Origin: an uncultured Bariatricus sp.
GTDB lineage: Bacteria > Bacillota > Clostridia > Lachnospirales > Lachnospiraceae
NCBI GenBank assembly: GCA_934307065.1
Contig: CAKRCD010000005.1
Span: 1 to 64,000, forward strand
Length of the DNA stretch: 64,000 bases
Direction of reading: 5' to 3'
Below the pieces are notes generated by a model, which was not told the origin of the DNA, did not search any database, and worked only from the letters and a program-made list of their open reading frames with translations. Of the stretch, positions 39,853 through 49,473 are shown in pieces (the stretch's first letter is position 1; the number at the start of each line of letters is the position of its first letter). The translations under genes and the position numbers were made by a program.

Positions 39853-40236
39853 ATGGGAAAACTGGATGAATATGCTTCTGGAAGAGCAGATGGGCTACAA
39901 ATGGCTCTTAAGCTGGTAGAAGCGGATGGTATGGATGCACTCAGAGAAGAAATCAGGTTTCGGAACATAACTGGAATAAATACAGTGATGTGTAAAAAAG
40001 AAACAGAGAAAGCATCGATAAAAATCAAAGAAATGACTTGCGATACAATCTTAGCACTTACAGTATTGACGCTCCATGATGAATTTGATTTTGGAAAAAT
40101 ACGGTGTGAACGCTTTATCAAGAGATTTAACCAGAAAGCAGAATGTTTGATGGATGATATGATGAAATGGCAGGATGTAATTGATACGGTAAGAGAAGAG
40201 ATGGGGATAGATTTATCTACCAGGAAGAACGACTAG
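39853..40236 (+). CDS. Phage protein, unknown
   Basis: 127 residues, mostly helical (GKLDEYASGRADGLQMALKL, MTCDTILALTVLTLHDEFDF). A recurring phage gene type in the early-to-late region of clostridial prophages. Function unknown. Confidence 0.65.
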   Translation: MGKLDEYASGRADGLQMALKLVEADGMDALREEIRFRNITGINTVMCKKETEKASIKIKEMTCDTILALTVLTLHDEFDFGKIRCERFIKRFNQKAECLMDDMMKWQDVIDTVREEMGIDLSTRKND

Positions 40237-40259
40237 ATACAGATAGGAGTTGATGAACA

Positions 40260-40601
40260 ATGCGATACACAACCTACCACTGCGGAAAAGCAGTAATTAA
40301 GGACAAGAACAAGCTGTCAGAAGCTATGGAGAAGTTAGCGAAACTTGAAGATACGGAGGACACGAATGTCCTTAGCAGATGGATACCATGCAGTGAGAGA
40401 TTGCCGGAAAATGATATAAAAGAAGTATTGGTGTGGTTTGAGTTCCGATATGGTGCATATAACAGACCATATCAAACAATAGGAATAAGCTATACATATA
40501 AAGGAAAGTGGCGTGGGCTTATCAATGGCGAATCAGAATGGAAAGATTTGAAGGTTATCGCATGGATGCCGTTGCCAGAGCCATACAAGGAGGATGAATA
40601 G
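40260..40601 (+). CDS. DUF551 phage protein
   Basis: 113 residues. A short N-terminal part (EAMEKLAKLEDTEDTN) precedes the DUF551 signature WIPCSERLPENDIKEVLVWF and VIAWMPLPEPYKEDE. DUF551 is common in phages and of unknown function. It abuts the next gene. Confidence 0.8.
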   Translation: MRYTTYHCGKAVIKDKNKLSEAMEKLAKLEDTEDTNVLSRWIPCSERLPENDIKEVLVWFEFRYGAYNRPYQTIGISYTYKGKWRGLINGESEWKDLKVIAWMPLPEPYKEDE

Positions 40602-41006
40602 ATGGACTTAAAAGAATTTGCTCAAATGCTGGATGGAAAAGAACGTGGGAATCCGCAGTTTACGAAAGAAGAAATACAGATTGCGAACGACAATGGATTT
40701 GTGATTGTGTATGGAGCGAGTGATGATCTTGTAGAACTTGATGGAGCAATCAGAGATGAAGGGGATTGCTATGGTGGTGGAAAGATATCAGTAAAGGCAG
40801 TTCAAGATGGTGGAATCATATACGACTGTTACTACATAGAGGATGCATTTAGTTTTCTTGCAAAATGGTATGAAGAAAAGGACGAAAATGGAACAGTAAT
40901 TCCTTGGACTTATGACGTAAGTATAAAACATGAGAATTTTATGATTTACGAAGAGGGAGAGCCATATTGCAGAGGTTTTGTATTTGAAGTTGTGAGGACT
41001 ACTTAA
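40602..41006 (+). CDS. Phage protein, unknown
   Basis: 134 residues. EFAQMLDGKERGNPQFTKEE, IQIANDNGFVIVYGASDDLV and ELDGAIRDEGDCYGGGKISV are conserved in a family of small alpha/beta phage proteins near DUF551 genes. The role is unknown. It starts at the base after the DUF551 stop, with AAGGAGG just before. Confidence 0.65.
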   Translation: MDLKEFAQMLDGKERGNPQFTKEEIQIANDNGFVIVYGASDDLVELDGAIRDEGDCYGGGKISVKAVQDGGIIYDCYYIEDAFSFLAKWYEEKDENGTVIPWTYDVSIKHENFMIYEEGEPYCRGFVFEVVRTT

Positions 41007-41033
41007 TTGCTATTGTGAAGCGAGGTGGAAGAG

Positions 41034-41315
41034 ATGAAGAATAACAGCAAAAAACAGATACGTAAGAGAAAAAGGATAATCCTTGTCATGTTGCTTGTAG
41101 CAGCTGTGATTGCTGGGTGTAAAAATGGAACTAAAACGGATGATCCCGATAAACCCGTCATATCAATCACAAACCCGAAACCTTGTAACACTGGAAGAAT
41201 CATCGTTTACGAACAAGGAGAAATGGTTTTTGATTATTATGGAGATATAAACCTAATCAATGATGGACGGAACGGAGAAGAGATTGCCATTATCGTTGGA
41301 GAAAGCAATCAGTGA
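41034..41315 (+). CDS. Putative phage-encoded lipoprotein
   Basis: 93 residues from the ATG at 41034 (GCGAGGTGG upstream). A basic start (KNNSKKQIRKRKR) and hydrophobic stretch lead to a lipobox ending IAGC, then a soluble part of about 60 residues (GRIIVYEQGEMVFDYYGDIN). Phage lipoproteins often block superinfection at the cell surface, but no family match supports this here. Confidence 0.6.
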   Translation: MKNNSKKQIRKRKRIILVMLLVAAVIAGCKNGTKTDDPDKPVISITNPKPCNTGRIIVYEQGEMVFDYYGDINLINDGRNGEEIAIIVGESNQ

Positions 41316-41647
41316 ATGGAGAAATGAATCGTTACACTGTGGAGGAATATATAGAAAGGATGAGCAGCATAAAACAAGAGAAACAAGAAATATTTTGCCA
41401 TGATGGATATGAAAGACTATGCAGCGCAGTGGTATATCAGGCTGTCAAAGAATATCGTCTTGCACTTATCCGATTACATCGAAAACCCAAAGATATGCCA
41501 GCCTTGTATACGGTAGAAGAATGCGAAAACTTTTTCCGAAAGGATATTGGGTTTTACTGTGATTTGGATGGGGAAACTCTTATCCGGCAGATACGAAAGA
41601 AAGTAGATGAGGAGTTGAGGACAAGTGCTAAAAGAAAAGTTCGATAA
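41312..41647 (+). CDS. Phage protein, unknown
   Basis: 111 residues from GTG at 41312 (TTGGAGAAAG upstream, overlapping the previous stop by four bases). Helical (YERLCSAVVYQAVKEYRLAL, ETLIRQIRKKVDEELRTSAK), with the pattern of small proteins coupled to the late regulator in clostridial phages. It overlaps the next gene by 23 bases. Confidence 0.6.
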   Translation: MNGEMNRYTVEEYIERMSSIKQEKQEIFCHDGYERLCSAVVYQAVKEYRLALIRLHRKPKDMPALYTVEECENFFRKDIGFYCDLDGETLIRQIRKKVDEELRTSAKRKVR

Positions 41648-42041
41648 CTACAAAAGGAATAAGAGAGCATTTTCTATCGTCGAGAGAGCTATTGTCAGGT
41701 TGGAAGAAAAGCGTTCTGAAATTCCGGAAGTTTCTATAAAGGTGCAGAAGTCGAGTGATGATTTCCCATATACAGAAGGTCATTTGACTGTAAAGGCATC
41801 GGAACCAAAGGCATCTGATAAACTGGAACGGAGGATTTTGGAGAAAGAAAAAAGGAAGAAGCAGCTAGAAGCGGACATTGATGCAGTAGAGGAGTTTATT
41901 GGTAATTTGCCAGAAGGGATGGAAAAGGACATTTTTGAGATGGTGTATCTGGATGGGATGACGCAGGAAGATGTTGGAAAGAGTCTGGGATATACAAAAG
42001 GTAGAATTTCGCAGATTATTTCAGATATAGTAAAAGATTAA
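41625..42041 (+). CDS. Late transcription regulator (sigma-70 region 4-like, ArpU/RinA type)
   Basis: 138 residues from GTG at 41625. A charged coiled coil (about 55-90) precedes a sigma-region-4-like helix-turn-helix (MVYLDGMTQEDVGKSLGYTK then GRISQIISDI). ArpU/RinA-type proteins switch on packaging and structural genes, which begin about 1.2 kb downstream, so this is the likely late-gene activator. Confidence 0.8.
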   Translation: MLKEKFDNYKRNKRAFSIVERAIVRLEEKRSEIPEVSIKVQKSSDDFPYTEGHLTVKASEPKASDKLERRILEKEKRKKQLEADIDAVEEFIGNLPEGMEKDIFEMVYLDGMTQEDVGKSLGYTKGRISQIISDIVKD

Positions 42042-42150
42042 ACAAATTAAACATTTGCATATGTTATGATTATGATAGGAAAAAAGCAAGAAGCATTCTT
42101 CCATTCAACTTCTCTTTTATCCTTCCTTATAATTTGATGTACATAACAAT

Positions 42151-42187
42151 CAACAGAAGACATTCCTACGGGAGTGTCTTTTTGTTG
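42151..42187 (+). terminator. Terminator of the early operon
   Basis: AAGACATTCC (42157-42166) pairs with GGAGTGTCTT (42171-42180) around TACG, with outer CAACA/TGTTG and a T run. Confidence 0.8.
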
Positions 42188-42253
42188 TATTCTGACGAAA
42201 AATGGATTATGATGAAGAAGTGAGTCTTGTCATTGAGTAGGAGGAAAAATAAT

Positions 42254-42544
42254 ATGGATTGGAAAGTGTTAATACTTCTTGCATGCGTTGACATTATTTT
42301 ATGTGTTGTTGGTATCAAGGATAAAGGTAACTTGGGAAAAGGCTGTAAGTATGGAAGAAATGTTTTTGAATTCTTTTTATATTTTGTTGTAATTGGCTGG
42401 ACGCTTATTCCTTATTTTTTGAACAATATGTCTTTGAAACCGGACGTAGAAGAAATAATGAACCCATTTGTAATTTGCATAAGTGTGTCAGGAATGTGCG
42501 ATTGCTTAGAAAAAATGTTCCAAAATAGAAAAGATAAGGAGTAA
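42254..42544 (+). CDS. Small membrane protein in moron position
   Basis: 96 residues from the ATG at 42254 (GTAGGAGGAAAAATAAT upstream). Two hydrophobic segments (about 3-20 and 35-58) plus a weaker third (about 72-88). It lies alone between two terminators, between the late regulator and terminase, a common place for accessory lysogen-expressed genes. No family recognised. Confidence 0.6.
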   Translation: MDWKVLILLACVDIILCVVGIKDKGNLGKGCKYGRNVFEFFLYFVVIGWTLIPYFLNNMSLKPDVEEIMNPFVICISVSGMCDCLEKMFQNRKDKE

Positions 42545-42552
42545 ATTTTTTA

Positions 42553-42576
42553 AAGGACACCTTCGGGTGTCTTTTC
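42553..42576 (+). terminator. Terminator of the small membrane protein gene
   Basis: GGACACC and GGTGTC around TTCG, then TTTTCT. Confidence 0.75.
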
Positions 42577-42609
42577 TAATAATTAATTTCACAAAAGGAG
42601 AGATAGAGA

Positions 42610-43263
42610 ATGAGAGAAAATAGAAATGCAATATACATAACCGCATGTATTGCGGTAGTATCTTTAACGATGGCAGCAGTGATTACATATTGTTCTACAA
42701 TTCAAAATTTATTTCTGAATGCAGATTTTGCAGTAAACTGCCTTATTGGTATTTTTACAGGTGCGTTTTTGTCACTTATTGCTGCAATTATTAATTATAG
42801 AGTTGAAAGACAGCGATTGTTAACGGTAGAGGTTTCTTTCCTTAGTGGATTGATTTTAGAAATAATTCCAATATATTATTTGTTTCAAGGGGGTTACTCA
42901 AATTTAGAGCACGAGACAAGGATTATAGATAATATTTATCAGATTATGAATGCGCATATTCATTTAGAACCTAAGGAATTGCAATTTTTTTGCAAAAAAT
43001 CCAAAATCGAGAAACAACTCGATTACATAATTGATATGTTGATTGAGTTGTTTGCGAAAATAGAAAGCTCCAAAAGAGCAATAGATAGATATGAGTTTCA
43101 GATGATTGAAGAAGATGAATTGCAAGATAATCTTCAGGAATTGTATATATATTTAAGGGATTATAAAGGGCAAATATTTACAAACGCATTAGGGGATGAA
43201 AGAGATAAGTTGTCAGAACTTGCGAAATTACAATTTTCGCATAAATTGAAAACAAATTTTTAA
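42610..43263 (+). CDS. Membrane protein with coiled-coil cytoplasmic part, moron position
   Basis: 217 residues. Two membrane helices near the N-terminus (about 7-28 and 38-60), a possible third (about 77-95), and a helical cytoplasmic domain ([35 protein letters not shown]). AAAGGAGAGATAGAGA precedes the start. No family recognised. Together with the preceding gene it forms a membrane-protein cassette outside the usual phage core. Confidence 0.6.
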   Translation: MRENRNAIYITACIAVVSLTMAAVITYCSTIQNLFLNADFAVNCLIGIFTGAFLSLIAAIINYRVERQRLLTVEVSFLSGLILEIIPIYYLFQGGYSNLEHETRIIDNIYQIMNAHIHLEPKELQFFCKKSKIEKQLDYIIDMLIELFAKIESSKRAIDRYEFQMIEEDELQDNLQELYIYLRDYKGQIFTNALGDERDKLSELAKLQFSHKLKTNF

Positions 43264-43294
43264 GATATTTCTGAGCGAGATGAGAGGTGGTGAC

Positions 43295-44185
43295 GTGGCG
43301 AATGAAGAAACAAAGCAGAATTATGAGTTAGCCTACAAAGATTATTGTGCCGGCATGAAGTATAAAGAAATTGCTGATAAGTACGGTGTAACTATAAATA
43401 CAGTAAAGTCATGGAAGACCAGATATAAGTGGTCTAAAGATGAGAAAAAGGTGTGCACACAAAATCAAAAAAGTGTGCATACAAAAAAAGAAGAGAAAAA
43501 AGAAGTAAAAGAAGTCTTTGTGGAAGAAGTTGATCAGGTAATGGGAAATCCTGATTTGACTGAGAAACAAAGGCTTTTTTGCATATATTATGTGCGCTGC
43601 TTTAATGCTACCAAAGCGTATCAGAAAGCATATGATTGTAGCTATGAGACAGCAGCATCGAACGCGTACCGAATGATGGAAAATGATGGAATAAAAAGCA
43701 AAATCCAACAGCTCAAACAGAACCGTCTAAATCGCGAGTATTTTACAGAAGAGGATGTGTTTCAAAAATATATGGATATTGCCTTTTCTGATATTACAGA
43801 TTATGTCACATTCGGTACAGAAGAGGTGCCGGTTATGACAATGTATGGTCCTGCACAGATAAAAGATGAAAAAACTGGAAAGAAGAAAACACTTACCAAG
43901 GTTATAAATACAGTTAGATTCAAGGAGAGCACAAACATCGATGGAACACTGATATCTGAGGTGAAGCAAGGAAGAGATGGGGCAAGCATAAAACTTCTTG
44001 ATAAGATGAAAGCACTTGATTGGCTTGCTGAGCATATGGACATGGCTACGGAGGAGCAGAAGGTTCGTATTGCATCCATGAAAGCGAAAGCGCAGCTTAA
44101 TGATGAAGATGAAATTGCAGACGATGGTTTCCTTGAAGCATTAAATGGTGCTGCAGGAAAGGACTGGTCCGATGAAGAAAGTTAG
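43295..44185 (+). CDS. terS: Terminase small subunit (Terminase_2/XtmA type) with N-terminal HTH
   Basis: 296 residues from GTG at 43295, set by GAGGTGGTGAC; an ATG at 43280 lies before that site. Residues 12-45 form an HTH ([20 protein letters not shown]), followed by a Lys-rich linker and the Terminase_2 domain ([40 protein letters not shown]). It recognises pac/cos DNA and recruits TerL. Confidence 0.9.
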   Translation: MANEETKQNYELAYKDYCAGMKYKEIADKYGVTINTVKSWKTRYKWSKDEKKVCTQNQKSVHTKKEEKKEVKEVFVEEVDQVMGNPDLTEKQRLFCIYYVRCFNATKAYQKAYDCSYETAASNAYRMMENDGIKSKIQQLKQNRLNREYFTEEDVFQKYMDIAFSDITDYVTFGTEEVPVMTMYGPAQIKDEKTGKKKTLTKVINTVRFKESTNIDGTLISEVKQGRDGASIKLLDKMKALDWLAEHMDMATEEQKVRIASMKAKAQLNDEDEIADDGFLEALNGAAGKDWSDEES

Positions 44186-45509
44186 GCAGATTTTTAAATT
44201 CCAACCGTTCTCCAAGAAGCAGCGCAAGGTACTAAACTGGTGGTGTGATGCATCCCTGGTAAAGGACTATGATGGAATCATAGCGGATGGAGCTATCCGT
44301 TCTGGAAAAACCATCAGCATGTCTCTTTCTTTTGTAATGTGGGCCATGACAAGGTTTAACGGTCAGAATTTCGCTATGTGTGGAAAAACCATTGGTTCTT
44401 TCAGGCGAAATGTACTATTTGTGTTGAAGCTGATGCTGAGAAGCCGTGGCTACAAAGTAACAGACCACCGGTCTGATAATCTGGTAGTTATCACCAGAGG
44501 AGAAGTAGAAAACAATTTTTATATATTTGGTGGAAAAGATGAAAGCTCGCAAGACCTCATCCAGGGAATTACCTTGGCAGGGGTCTTTTTTGATGAAGTA
44601 GCACTGATGCCGGAGTCATTTGTGAACCAGGCAACAGGACGATGCTCTGTGGATGGTTCGAAGTTTTGGTTCAACTGTAACCCAGATGGACCGTATCATT
44701 GGTTTAAGGTTAATTGGATAGATAAATCTATTGGATATCTTGGCAAGAAAAAAGCAGATGAATTAGAACAAAAAGCTAGGAAAGAGAACAAAGACTTAGG
44801 ACTTAAGAAAATCCTGTATCTGCATTTCACAATGGATGATAATCTAAGTCTTTCGGAAACCGTGAAAGCCAGATACAGGTCTTTATATACAGGAGTGTTC
44901 TTCCAGAGATACATCCTTGGTCTATGGACGGTTGCAGAAGGCATTATCTACGATATGTTTTCACACACTCGGAATATAGTAAAAGAGATGCCTGTCCCTG
45001 AGATTGGAAAATATTACGTGAGTTGTGATTATGGTACGCAAAATGCTACCGTATTTCTTTTATGGAGCAAAGGAGCGGACGGACAATGGTACTGCATTCG
45101 GGAATATTATTATTCTGGTCGAGATGAAAGCGCACAAAAGACAGATGATGAATATGCTGCTGATTTAGAGAAGTTTTTAAATGGAATCAGACCATTGGCG
45201 GTTATTGTAGACCCGGCAGCAGCTTCTTTTATCGCACTATTAAAAAAGAAAGGCTATAAGGTAAAGAGAGCAAAGAATGATGTTCTTGATGGAATCCGCT
45301 TTACGGGAACGAAGCTGAATAATGGAGAAATTATATTTCTGGCATGCTGTGTGAACACCATCAAAGAATTTGCTTCTTACATCTGGGATGCAAAGGCGTG
45401 CGAAAGAGGAGAAGATAAGCCGGTTAAGCAACATGACCATGCAATGGATGCGGTCCGATATTTCTGCTATACGATTCTGTTTAAACGTGGTGGTGTAAAG
45501 ATAAGTTGA
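44172..45509 (+). CDS. terL: Terminase large subunit (PBSX/XtmB type)
   Basis: 445 residues from the ATG at 44172 (AAAGGACT upstream, overlapping terS by 14 bases). Residues 40-47 hold the Walker A-like GAIRSGKT and [11 protein letters not shown] is the Walker B. The C-terminal nuclease begins [18 protein letters not shown], with [10 protein letters not shown] and [11 protein letters not shown] supplying acidic residues. It pumps DNA into the prohead and cuts it. Confidence 0.95.
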   Translation: MKKVRQIFKFQPFSKKQRKVLNWWCDASLVKDYDGIIADGAIRSGKTISMSLSFVMWAMTRFNGQNFAMCGKTIGSFRRNVLFVLKLMLRSRGYKVTDHRSDNLVVITRGEVENNFYIFGGKDESSQDLIQGITLAGVFFDEVALMPESFVNQATGRCSVDGSKFWFNCNPDGPYHWFKVNWIDKSIGYLGKKKADELEQKARKENKDLGLKKILYLHFTMDDNLSLSETVKARYRSLYTGVFFQRYILGLWTVAEGIIYDMFSHTRNIVKEMPVPEIGKYYVSCDYGTQNATVFLLWSKGADGQWYCIREYYYSGRDESAQKTDDEYAADLEKFLNGIRPLAVIVDPAAASFIALLKKKGYKVKRAKNDVLDGIRFTGTKLNNGEIIFLACCVNTIKEFASYIWDAKACERGEDKPVKQHDHAMDAVRYFCYTILFKRGGVKIS

Positions 45510-45520
45510 GGTGATAAAAA

Positions 45521-46903
45521 GTGGAGTTAGAAGTTGCTGTTAAACTAATTGAAAAATACGTACCTGGAAATACAGGCTTCATACAAAAAGCGAATACAGC
45601 GTATCGATATTACAGGAAGAGAAATGACATTCTGTATGCGGAGAAGGAAGAGGAAAACGGTGAGAATCCTTTAAGAAATGCAGATAACAGAATTCCTAGT
45701 AATTTCTATAAATTACTGGTGAATCAAAAGGCAGCCTATATGTTTACGAGTCCTCCTCTTTTTGATGTTGGAAGTGAGGAATCGAACAGGGTGATTACGG
45801 ACGCACTTGGTGATTCCTTTCGAAAAAAATGCAAGGCATTATGCGTGCAGGCGGCCAATTGTTCTGTTGGGTGGTTACATTATTGGAAGAATGAACAGAA
45901 TAAATTTAAGTATGCAGTAGTGGATGCCAGGCAGATTGTGCCGATATGGACACGAAATCTGGAAAAGGAACTTCTTGCTGTGTTAAGGGTGTATACCGAC
46001 ATAGATGAAGAAAGCGGAGATACCTATACGGTATACGAAATATGGACGGATAAGGAATGTAGTGCATTTCGCAGAAAGCAGGATGATGAATATACATGCA
46101 TTCAAGAGTATGTGAGATATACCATTGTGGATGTCGATACGCAGCTTGTGGATAATACCAACATATATCAACATGATTTTGGGGAAGTGCCATTTATTTT
46201 CTTTAATAACAATGATGAAATGCAGAATGACTTGGCGGATATTAAACAATTAATTGATTCCTATGACAAAGTTTTTTCTGGATTTATCAATGATTTAGAA
46301 GATATTCAGGAACTTATATTTATCCTTACTAATTATGGAGGCGAAGAAAGCAGCTCGTTGGAAATCCTGAAGGAAATGAAACATTCCAAGCTGTTGCAGG
46401 TGGACAGTGATGGTGCTGATGATAAATCTGGCATATCTACTCTGTCAATCGAGATACCAGTCGAAGCGAGAAAGGAATTTCTTACAATCACCAGGAAAGC
46501 CATTTTTGAACAGGGGATGGGAATTGACCCGGATCCACAGAATTTTGGAAACAGCTCCGGTGTTGCGCTCCGGTATTTGTATTCCCTTTTGGAACTAAAA
46601 GCAGGAATGATGGAAACAGAGTTCGCTCCTTCGTTCAGCAGGCTTGTGAAAGCTATTCTTAGGTTTTACGGGAGAAAGACAGATACAGTCAAGCAGACAT
46701 GGACAAGAACATCTGTGAATAATGACACAGAGCTTGCGGATATTGCTTCTAAGTCACAGGGAGTTATTTCTAAGAAAACCATAGTGAGAAATCATCCTTG
46801 GGTGGAGAATCCGGAAGAAGAAATAAAGCTTCTAGAAGAGGAAGAAGCGAAAAGCATGCCACAATTCGATAAGGTGCCAATAGAGGATGATGCGGATGAG
46901 TAA
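45521..46903 (+). CDS. Portal protein (SPP1 Gp6-like)
   Basis: 460 residues from GTG at 45521 (AGGTGATAAAAA upstream). NRIPSNFYKLLVNQKAAYMF, AANCSVGWLHYWKN and NFGNSSGVALRYLYSLLELK are hallmarks of the SPP1-type portal, the dodecameric ring through which DNA enters the head. It follows terL, the normal order. Confidence 0.93.
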   Translation: MELEVAVKLIEKYVPGNTGFIQKANTAYRYYRKRNDILYAEKEEENGENPLRNADNRIPSNFYKLLVNQKAAYMFTSPPLFDVGSEESNRVITDALGDSFRKKCKALCVQAANCSVGWLHYWKNEQNKFKYAVVDARQIVPIWTRNLEKELLAVLRVYTDIDEESGDTYTVYEIWTDKECSAFRRKQDDEYTCIQEYVRYTIVDVDTQLVDNTNIYQHDFGEVPFIFFNNNDEMQNDLADIKQLIDSYDKVFSGFINDLEDIQELIFILTNYGGEESSSLEILKEMKHSKLLQVDSDGADDKSGISTLSIEIPVEARKEFLTITRKAIFEQGMGIDPDPQNFGNSSGVALRYLYSLLELKAGMMETEFAPSFSRLVKAILRFYGRKTDTVKQTWTRTSVNNDTELADIASKSQGVISKKTIVRNHPWVENPEEEIKLLEEEEAKSMPQFDKVPIEDDADE

Positions 46904-48242
46904 GACTGCCGAAAACAAAAATCAGGAGTGGTGGGAAGCCCGCATAGCAAATAATATCTGGAAAGAATATAACAATCTGGAATACAGGAATCGCGAATTA
47001 CTGAATGTCTTTCAGACCGCCAGTAAGAATATAAGGGATGAACTGTATGAACTGGCCGAGAAATACAGTAAAGATGGTGTTTTATCGAGGACAGATATGT
47101 ACAGAGAAAAACATCTGCAGAAATTAGAACAAAAGTACCATGAAATGATAGAACAGCTCGGAAACGATACAGAAAAGCTGGCTACCAGGAATATGCAAGA
47201 AGCTTTCAAAAATGTAAATCAGATTACCGGAGAATCTATAAATGCAGAAGAATTTGCAACGCCAAACAAAAAGGTCATGAACGCTGTGCTCAAAGAACCA
47301 TGGAGAGGAAGCAATTTCTCTGCACGATTATGGGGGTCGGAGGAAACCATAGGACAAATGCAAAAGCTGGAAAGAGCTTTGGATGCAGTGCTTACATATG
47401 GATTGCAGACAGGGCGGTCTGTAACACAAGTGGCTGTAAATCTTAACAATGTTATGGGAAAAGGCTTCAATGAGTCCCTAAGGCTAGTGCGAACAGAATC
47501 TATGCATTATATGAATCAGGCAGCACTTATGAGATATAAGGACAGTGGCATTGACAAGGTGCAGATTATAGCAGCACTGGATGAAAGAACCTGCTCCGAG
47601 TGTGGAAAATATCATGAGAAGATATATCCCATTGATAAATGCCCGGTTCTTCCATTTCATCCGAATTGCAGATGTACTGTGATTCCGTACATAGACGATG
47701 GAGAAAAGTACACAAAATTGTCAGACACAACGGATAGGTGGGCAGAAGAAGTGAGAAAGGAACTTCACGCAGATGAGTGGTCATTATCACGTAGAACAAA
47801 GGAAAGTGCTGTGATTTACGATTCAAATGGGAAATATTTGTTTACTAAGCGTGGAACTGAGAAAGAAATTGTTTTCACAAAGGCTGAAGCCAAGAGGATG
47901 AAGCAATGTATTGTTTCGCACAATCATCCATCCGGAGCTTCTTTTTCTATTCCTGATTGGAAACTTTTTCAAGAACTGAAACTACAGGAAATAAGGGCGA
48001 TTGCAGAGGATAAGGTTTATTATTTGCGGAGAGTAAATGACTTTGAACTGAAAATGTCCGAAGAAGAATTCGAAAACGAGTTGAAAAGAATGAGAAGATC
48101 AGTAAGAAGAAAGTACCAAAAAATGTATGAGGGTGGTATAATTAATAAAAAAGAGAGATTATTATTGAGTTCAGATGAATATAATCGAAAAGCTGCAGAA
48201 AAGTTTGGCTTTGAATATGGGGAGGAAAGCTTGGATGGGTAA
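46896..48242 (+). CDS. MuF-like minor head protein with C-terminal JAMM-like domain
   Basis: 448 residues from the ATG at 46896 (GAGGATGATGCGG upstream). Residues 1-275 are the phage Mu gpF/SPP1 gp7 minor head domain: MNQAALMRYKDSGIDKVQII, DERTCSECGKYH and FHPNCRCTVIPY. A second domain of about 100 residues follows (about 295-400) with CIVSHNHPSGASFSIPDW; H342, H344, S351 and D354 resemble the HxH...SxxD motif of JAMM/RadC-type metal-binding domains with one residue fewer. MuF proteins often carry extra C-terminal effector domains; whether this one is a peptidase, toxin or structural part is unknown. Confidence 0.85.
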   Translation: MSKTAENKNQEWWEARIANNIWKEYNNLEYRNRELLNVFQTASKNIRDELYELAEKYSKDGVLSRTDMYREKHLQKLEQKYHEMIEQLGNDTEKLATRNMQEAFKNVNQITGESINAEEFATPNKKVMNAVLKEPWRGSNFSARLWGSEETIGQMQKLERALDAVLTYGLQTGRSVTQVAVNLNNVMGKGFNESLRLVRTESMHYMNQAALMRYKDSGIDKVQIIAALDERTCSECGKYHEKIYPIDKCPVLPFHPNCRCTVIPYIDDGEKYTKLSDTTDRWAEEVRKELHADEWSLSRRTKESAVIYDSNGKYLFTKRGTEKEIVFTKAEAKRMKQCIVSHNHPSGASFSIPDWKLFQELKLQEIRAIAEDKVYYLRRVNDFELKMSEEEFENELKRMRRSVRRKYQKMYEGGIINKKERLLLSSDEYNRKAAEKFGFEYGEESLDG

Positions 48243-48366
48243 AAGAGTAAAGATATCGGAGATACCACAAGGAAAGACGATTGATGATTATCCGGAAGAC
48301 ACACTTTTCGTTTTGGATGAGGGTGACGAGGATGACTGGAGTGATGTAGAAGATGATGAGGATTAA
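48235..48366 (+). CDS. Small acidic phage protein
   Basis: 43 residues: MGKRVKISEIPQGKTIDDYP then an Asp/Glu-rich tail (GDEDDWSDVEDDED). GGGGAGGAAAGCTTGG upstream; it overlaps the MuF stop. Function unknown. Confidence 0.6.
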   Translation: MGKRVKISEIPQGKTIDDYPEDTLFVLDEGDEDDWSDVEDDED

Positions 48367-48399
48367 TGCCATCAGTAAATAAATGCTGATGGTATTTCT
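48366..48399 (+). terminator. Hairpin after the MuF block
   Basis: ATGCCATCAG (48366-48375) and CTGATGGTAT (48386-48395), then TTCT; a weak terminator or processing site. Confidence 0.55.
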
Positions 48400-48424
48400 A
48401 TATTCAATTTAGGAGGCAATATCC

Positions 48425-48697
48425 ATGAGTGATTTAAAAATTATCTGTACGTGTGGGAAAGAATTTTCTCCTACCAGTAAGATGTTGATAGAACATAAAG
48501 AATCGGGTGGTTTGATTGAACTGTATTACTTATGCCCGTATTGCAAAAACAGGCATCATGTGTGCTACATAAATGCAGAGGTTAAACATCTCCAGAAGCT
48601 GATAGACAAGGCGAGAGCACAAGACAATGCTGAGCTATGCAGATTGCTCTGCGAGAGAAAAAAGAAAGTAATGGACCAATTAAATAGCAGGCAATAG
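48425..48697 (+). CDS. Zinc-ribbon phage protein
   Basis: 90 residues. CTCGKEF and LCPYCKNRHHVCYI give paired cysteines for one zinc ribbon, followed by a helical tail (EVKHLQKLIDKARAQDNAEL). TAGGAGGCAATATCC before the start. Found between MuF and scaffold genes in many clostridial phages; role unknown. Confidence 0.7.
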   Translation: MSDLKIICTCGKEFSPTSKMLIEHKESGGLIELYYLCPYCKNRHHVCYINAEVKHLQKLIDKARAQDNAELCRLLCERKKKVMDQLNSRQ

Positions 48698-48706
48698 TTG
48701 TAAAGA

Positions 48707-48738
48707 AACATCGTTCAATACGAACGGTGTTTTATTTA
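48707..48738 (+). terminator. Terminator before the scaffold gene
   Basis: AACATCGTTC (48707-48716) pairs with GAACGGTGTT (48722-48731), followed by TTATTTAT. It may set the ratio of packaging to capsid transcripts. Confidence 0.6.
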
Positions 48739-48829
48739 TACCCTTTTTTACTGGTTGCAGGGAATAAAGAACAACGATAAATCCCAACACCGAGAGAGTC
48801 GGAATATAAAATCTATGGAGGAATTAGGT

Positions 48830-49438
48830 ATGGAATGGTTAGAAGCAATTTTAAAGAGCGCAAAGGTAACAGATGGGGTTCTGGATGTCAGTGCAGCAGT
48901 AGATGCAATTAAAAAGGAAATTCCGAACCATTTTGTGGCAAAAACGGATTTCAATGCAAAAGCAAAAGAACTGCAGACTGCGAACGAGACAATCAAAACC
49001 CTGAAAAAAGACAATCAGGACAATGAGACATTGCAGAATACTATCAAGGAACATGAGACATTGATTTCTAATCTGCAGAAAGAAAATGCAGACATTAAGA
49101 AACAGTACGCACTGGAGGCTGCTTTGTCAGAAGCTGGTTGTTCTGATCCGGGTTATCTTATTTACAAACATGGTGGACTGGAAAAGTTTACGTTTGATAA
49201 AGAAGGAAAGCCGGTAGACGCTCAGCAGGTTGCAAAAACCTACAAGGAAACACTTCCACATATCTTCCCAACAGGGCAAAAGAAGCAGATGTACAGTCCT
49301 AATGGAGGAACTGGTGGCGATGGTAGCGTCAATCCGTTTGCGAAAGAAACGTGGAATCTTACCAAACAGGGGCAGATGCTCCGTGACAATCCGGCTGAGG
49401 CGAAGGAACTTGCAGCAGCAGTCGGAGTAACAATTTAA
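48830..49438 (+). CDS. Capsid scaffold protein (Phage_GP20 family)
   Basis: 202 residues from the ATG at 48830 (GGAGGAATTAGGT upstream). MEWLEAILKSAKVTDGVLDV leads into a long coiled coil (about 40-110, KELQTANETIKTLKKDNQDN), the usual form of GP20-type scaffolds; the C-terminus (NPFAKETWNLTKQGQML) is the conserved capsid-binding end. It directs prohead assembly and then leaves. Confidence 0.88.
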   Translation: MEWLEAILKSAKVTDGVLDVSAAVDAIKKEIPNHFVAKTDFNAKAKELQTANETIKTLKKDNQDNETLQNTIKEHETLISNLQKENADIKKQYALEAALSEAGCSDPGYLIYKHGGLEKFTFDKEGKPVDAQQVAKTYKETLPHIFPTGQKKQMYSPNGGTGGDGSVNPFAKETWNLTKQGQMLRDNPAEAKELAAAVGVTI

Positions 49439-49473
49439 CAAATTACATGTAGAAAGGTTAAAAAGGTGAAAAC

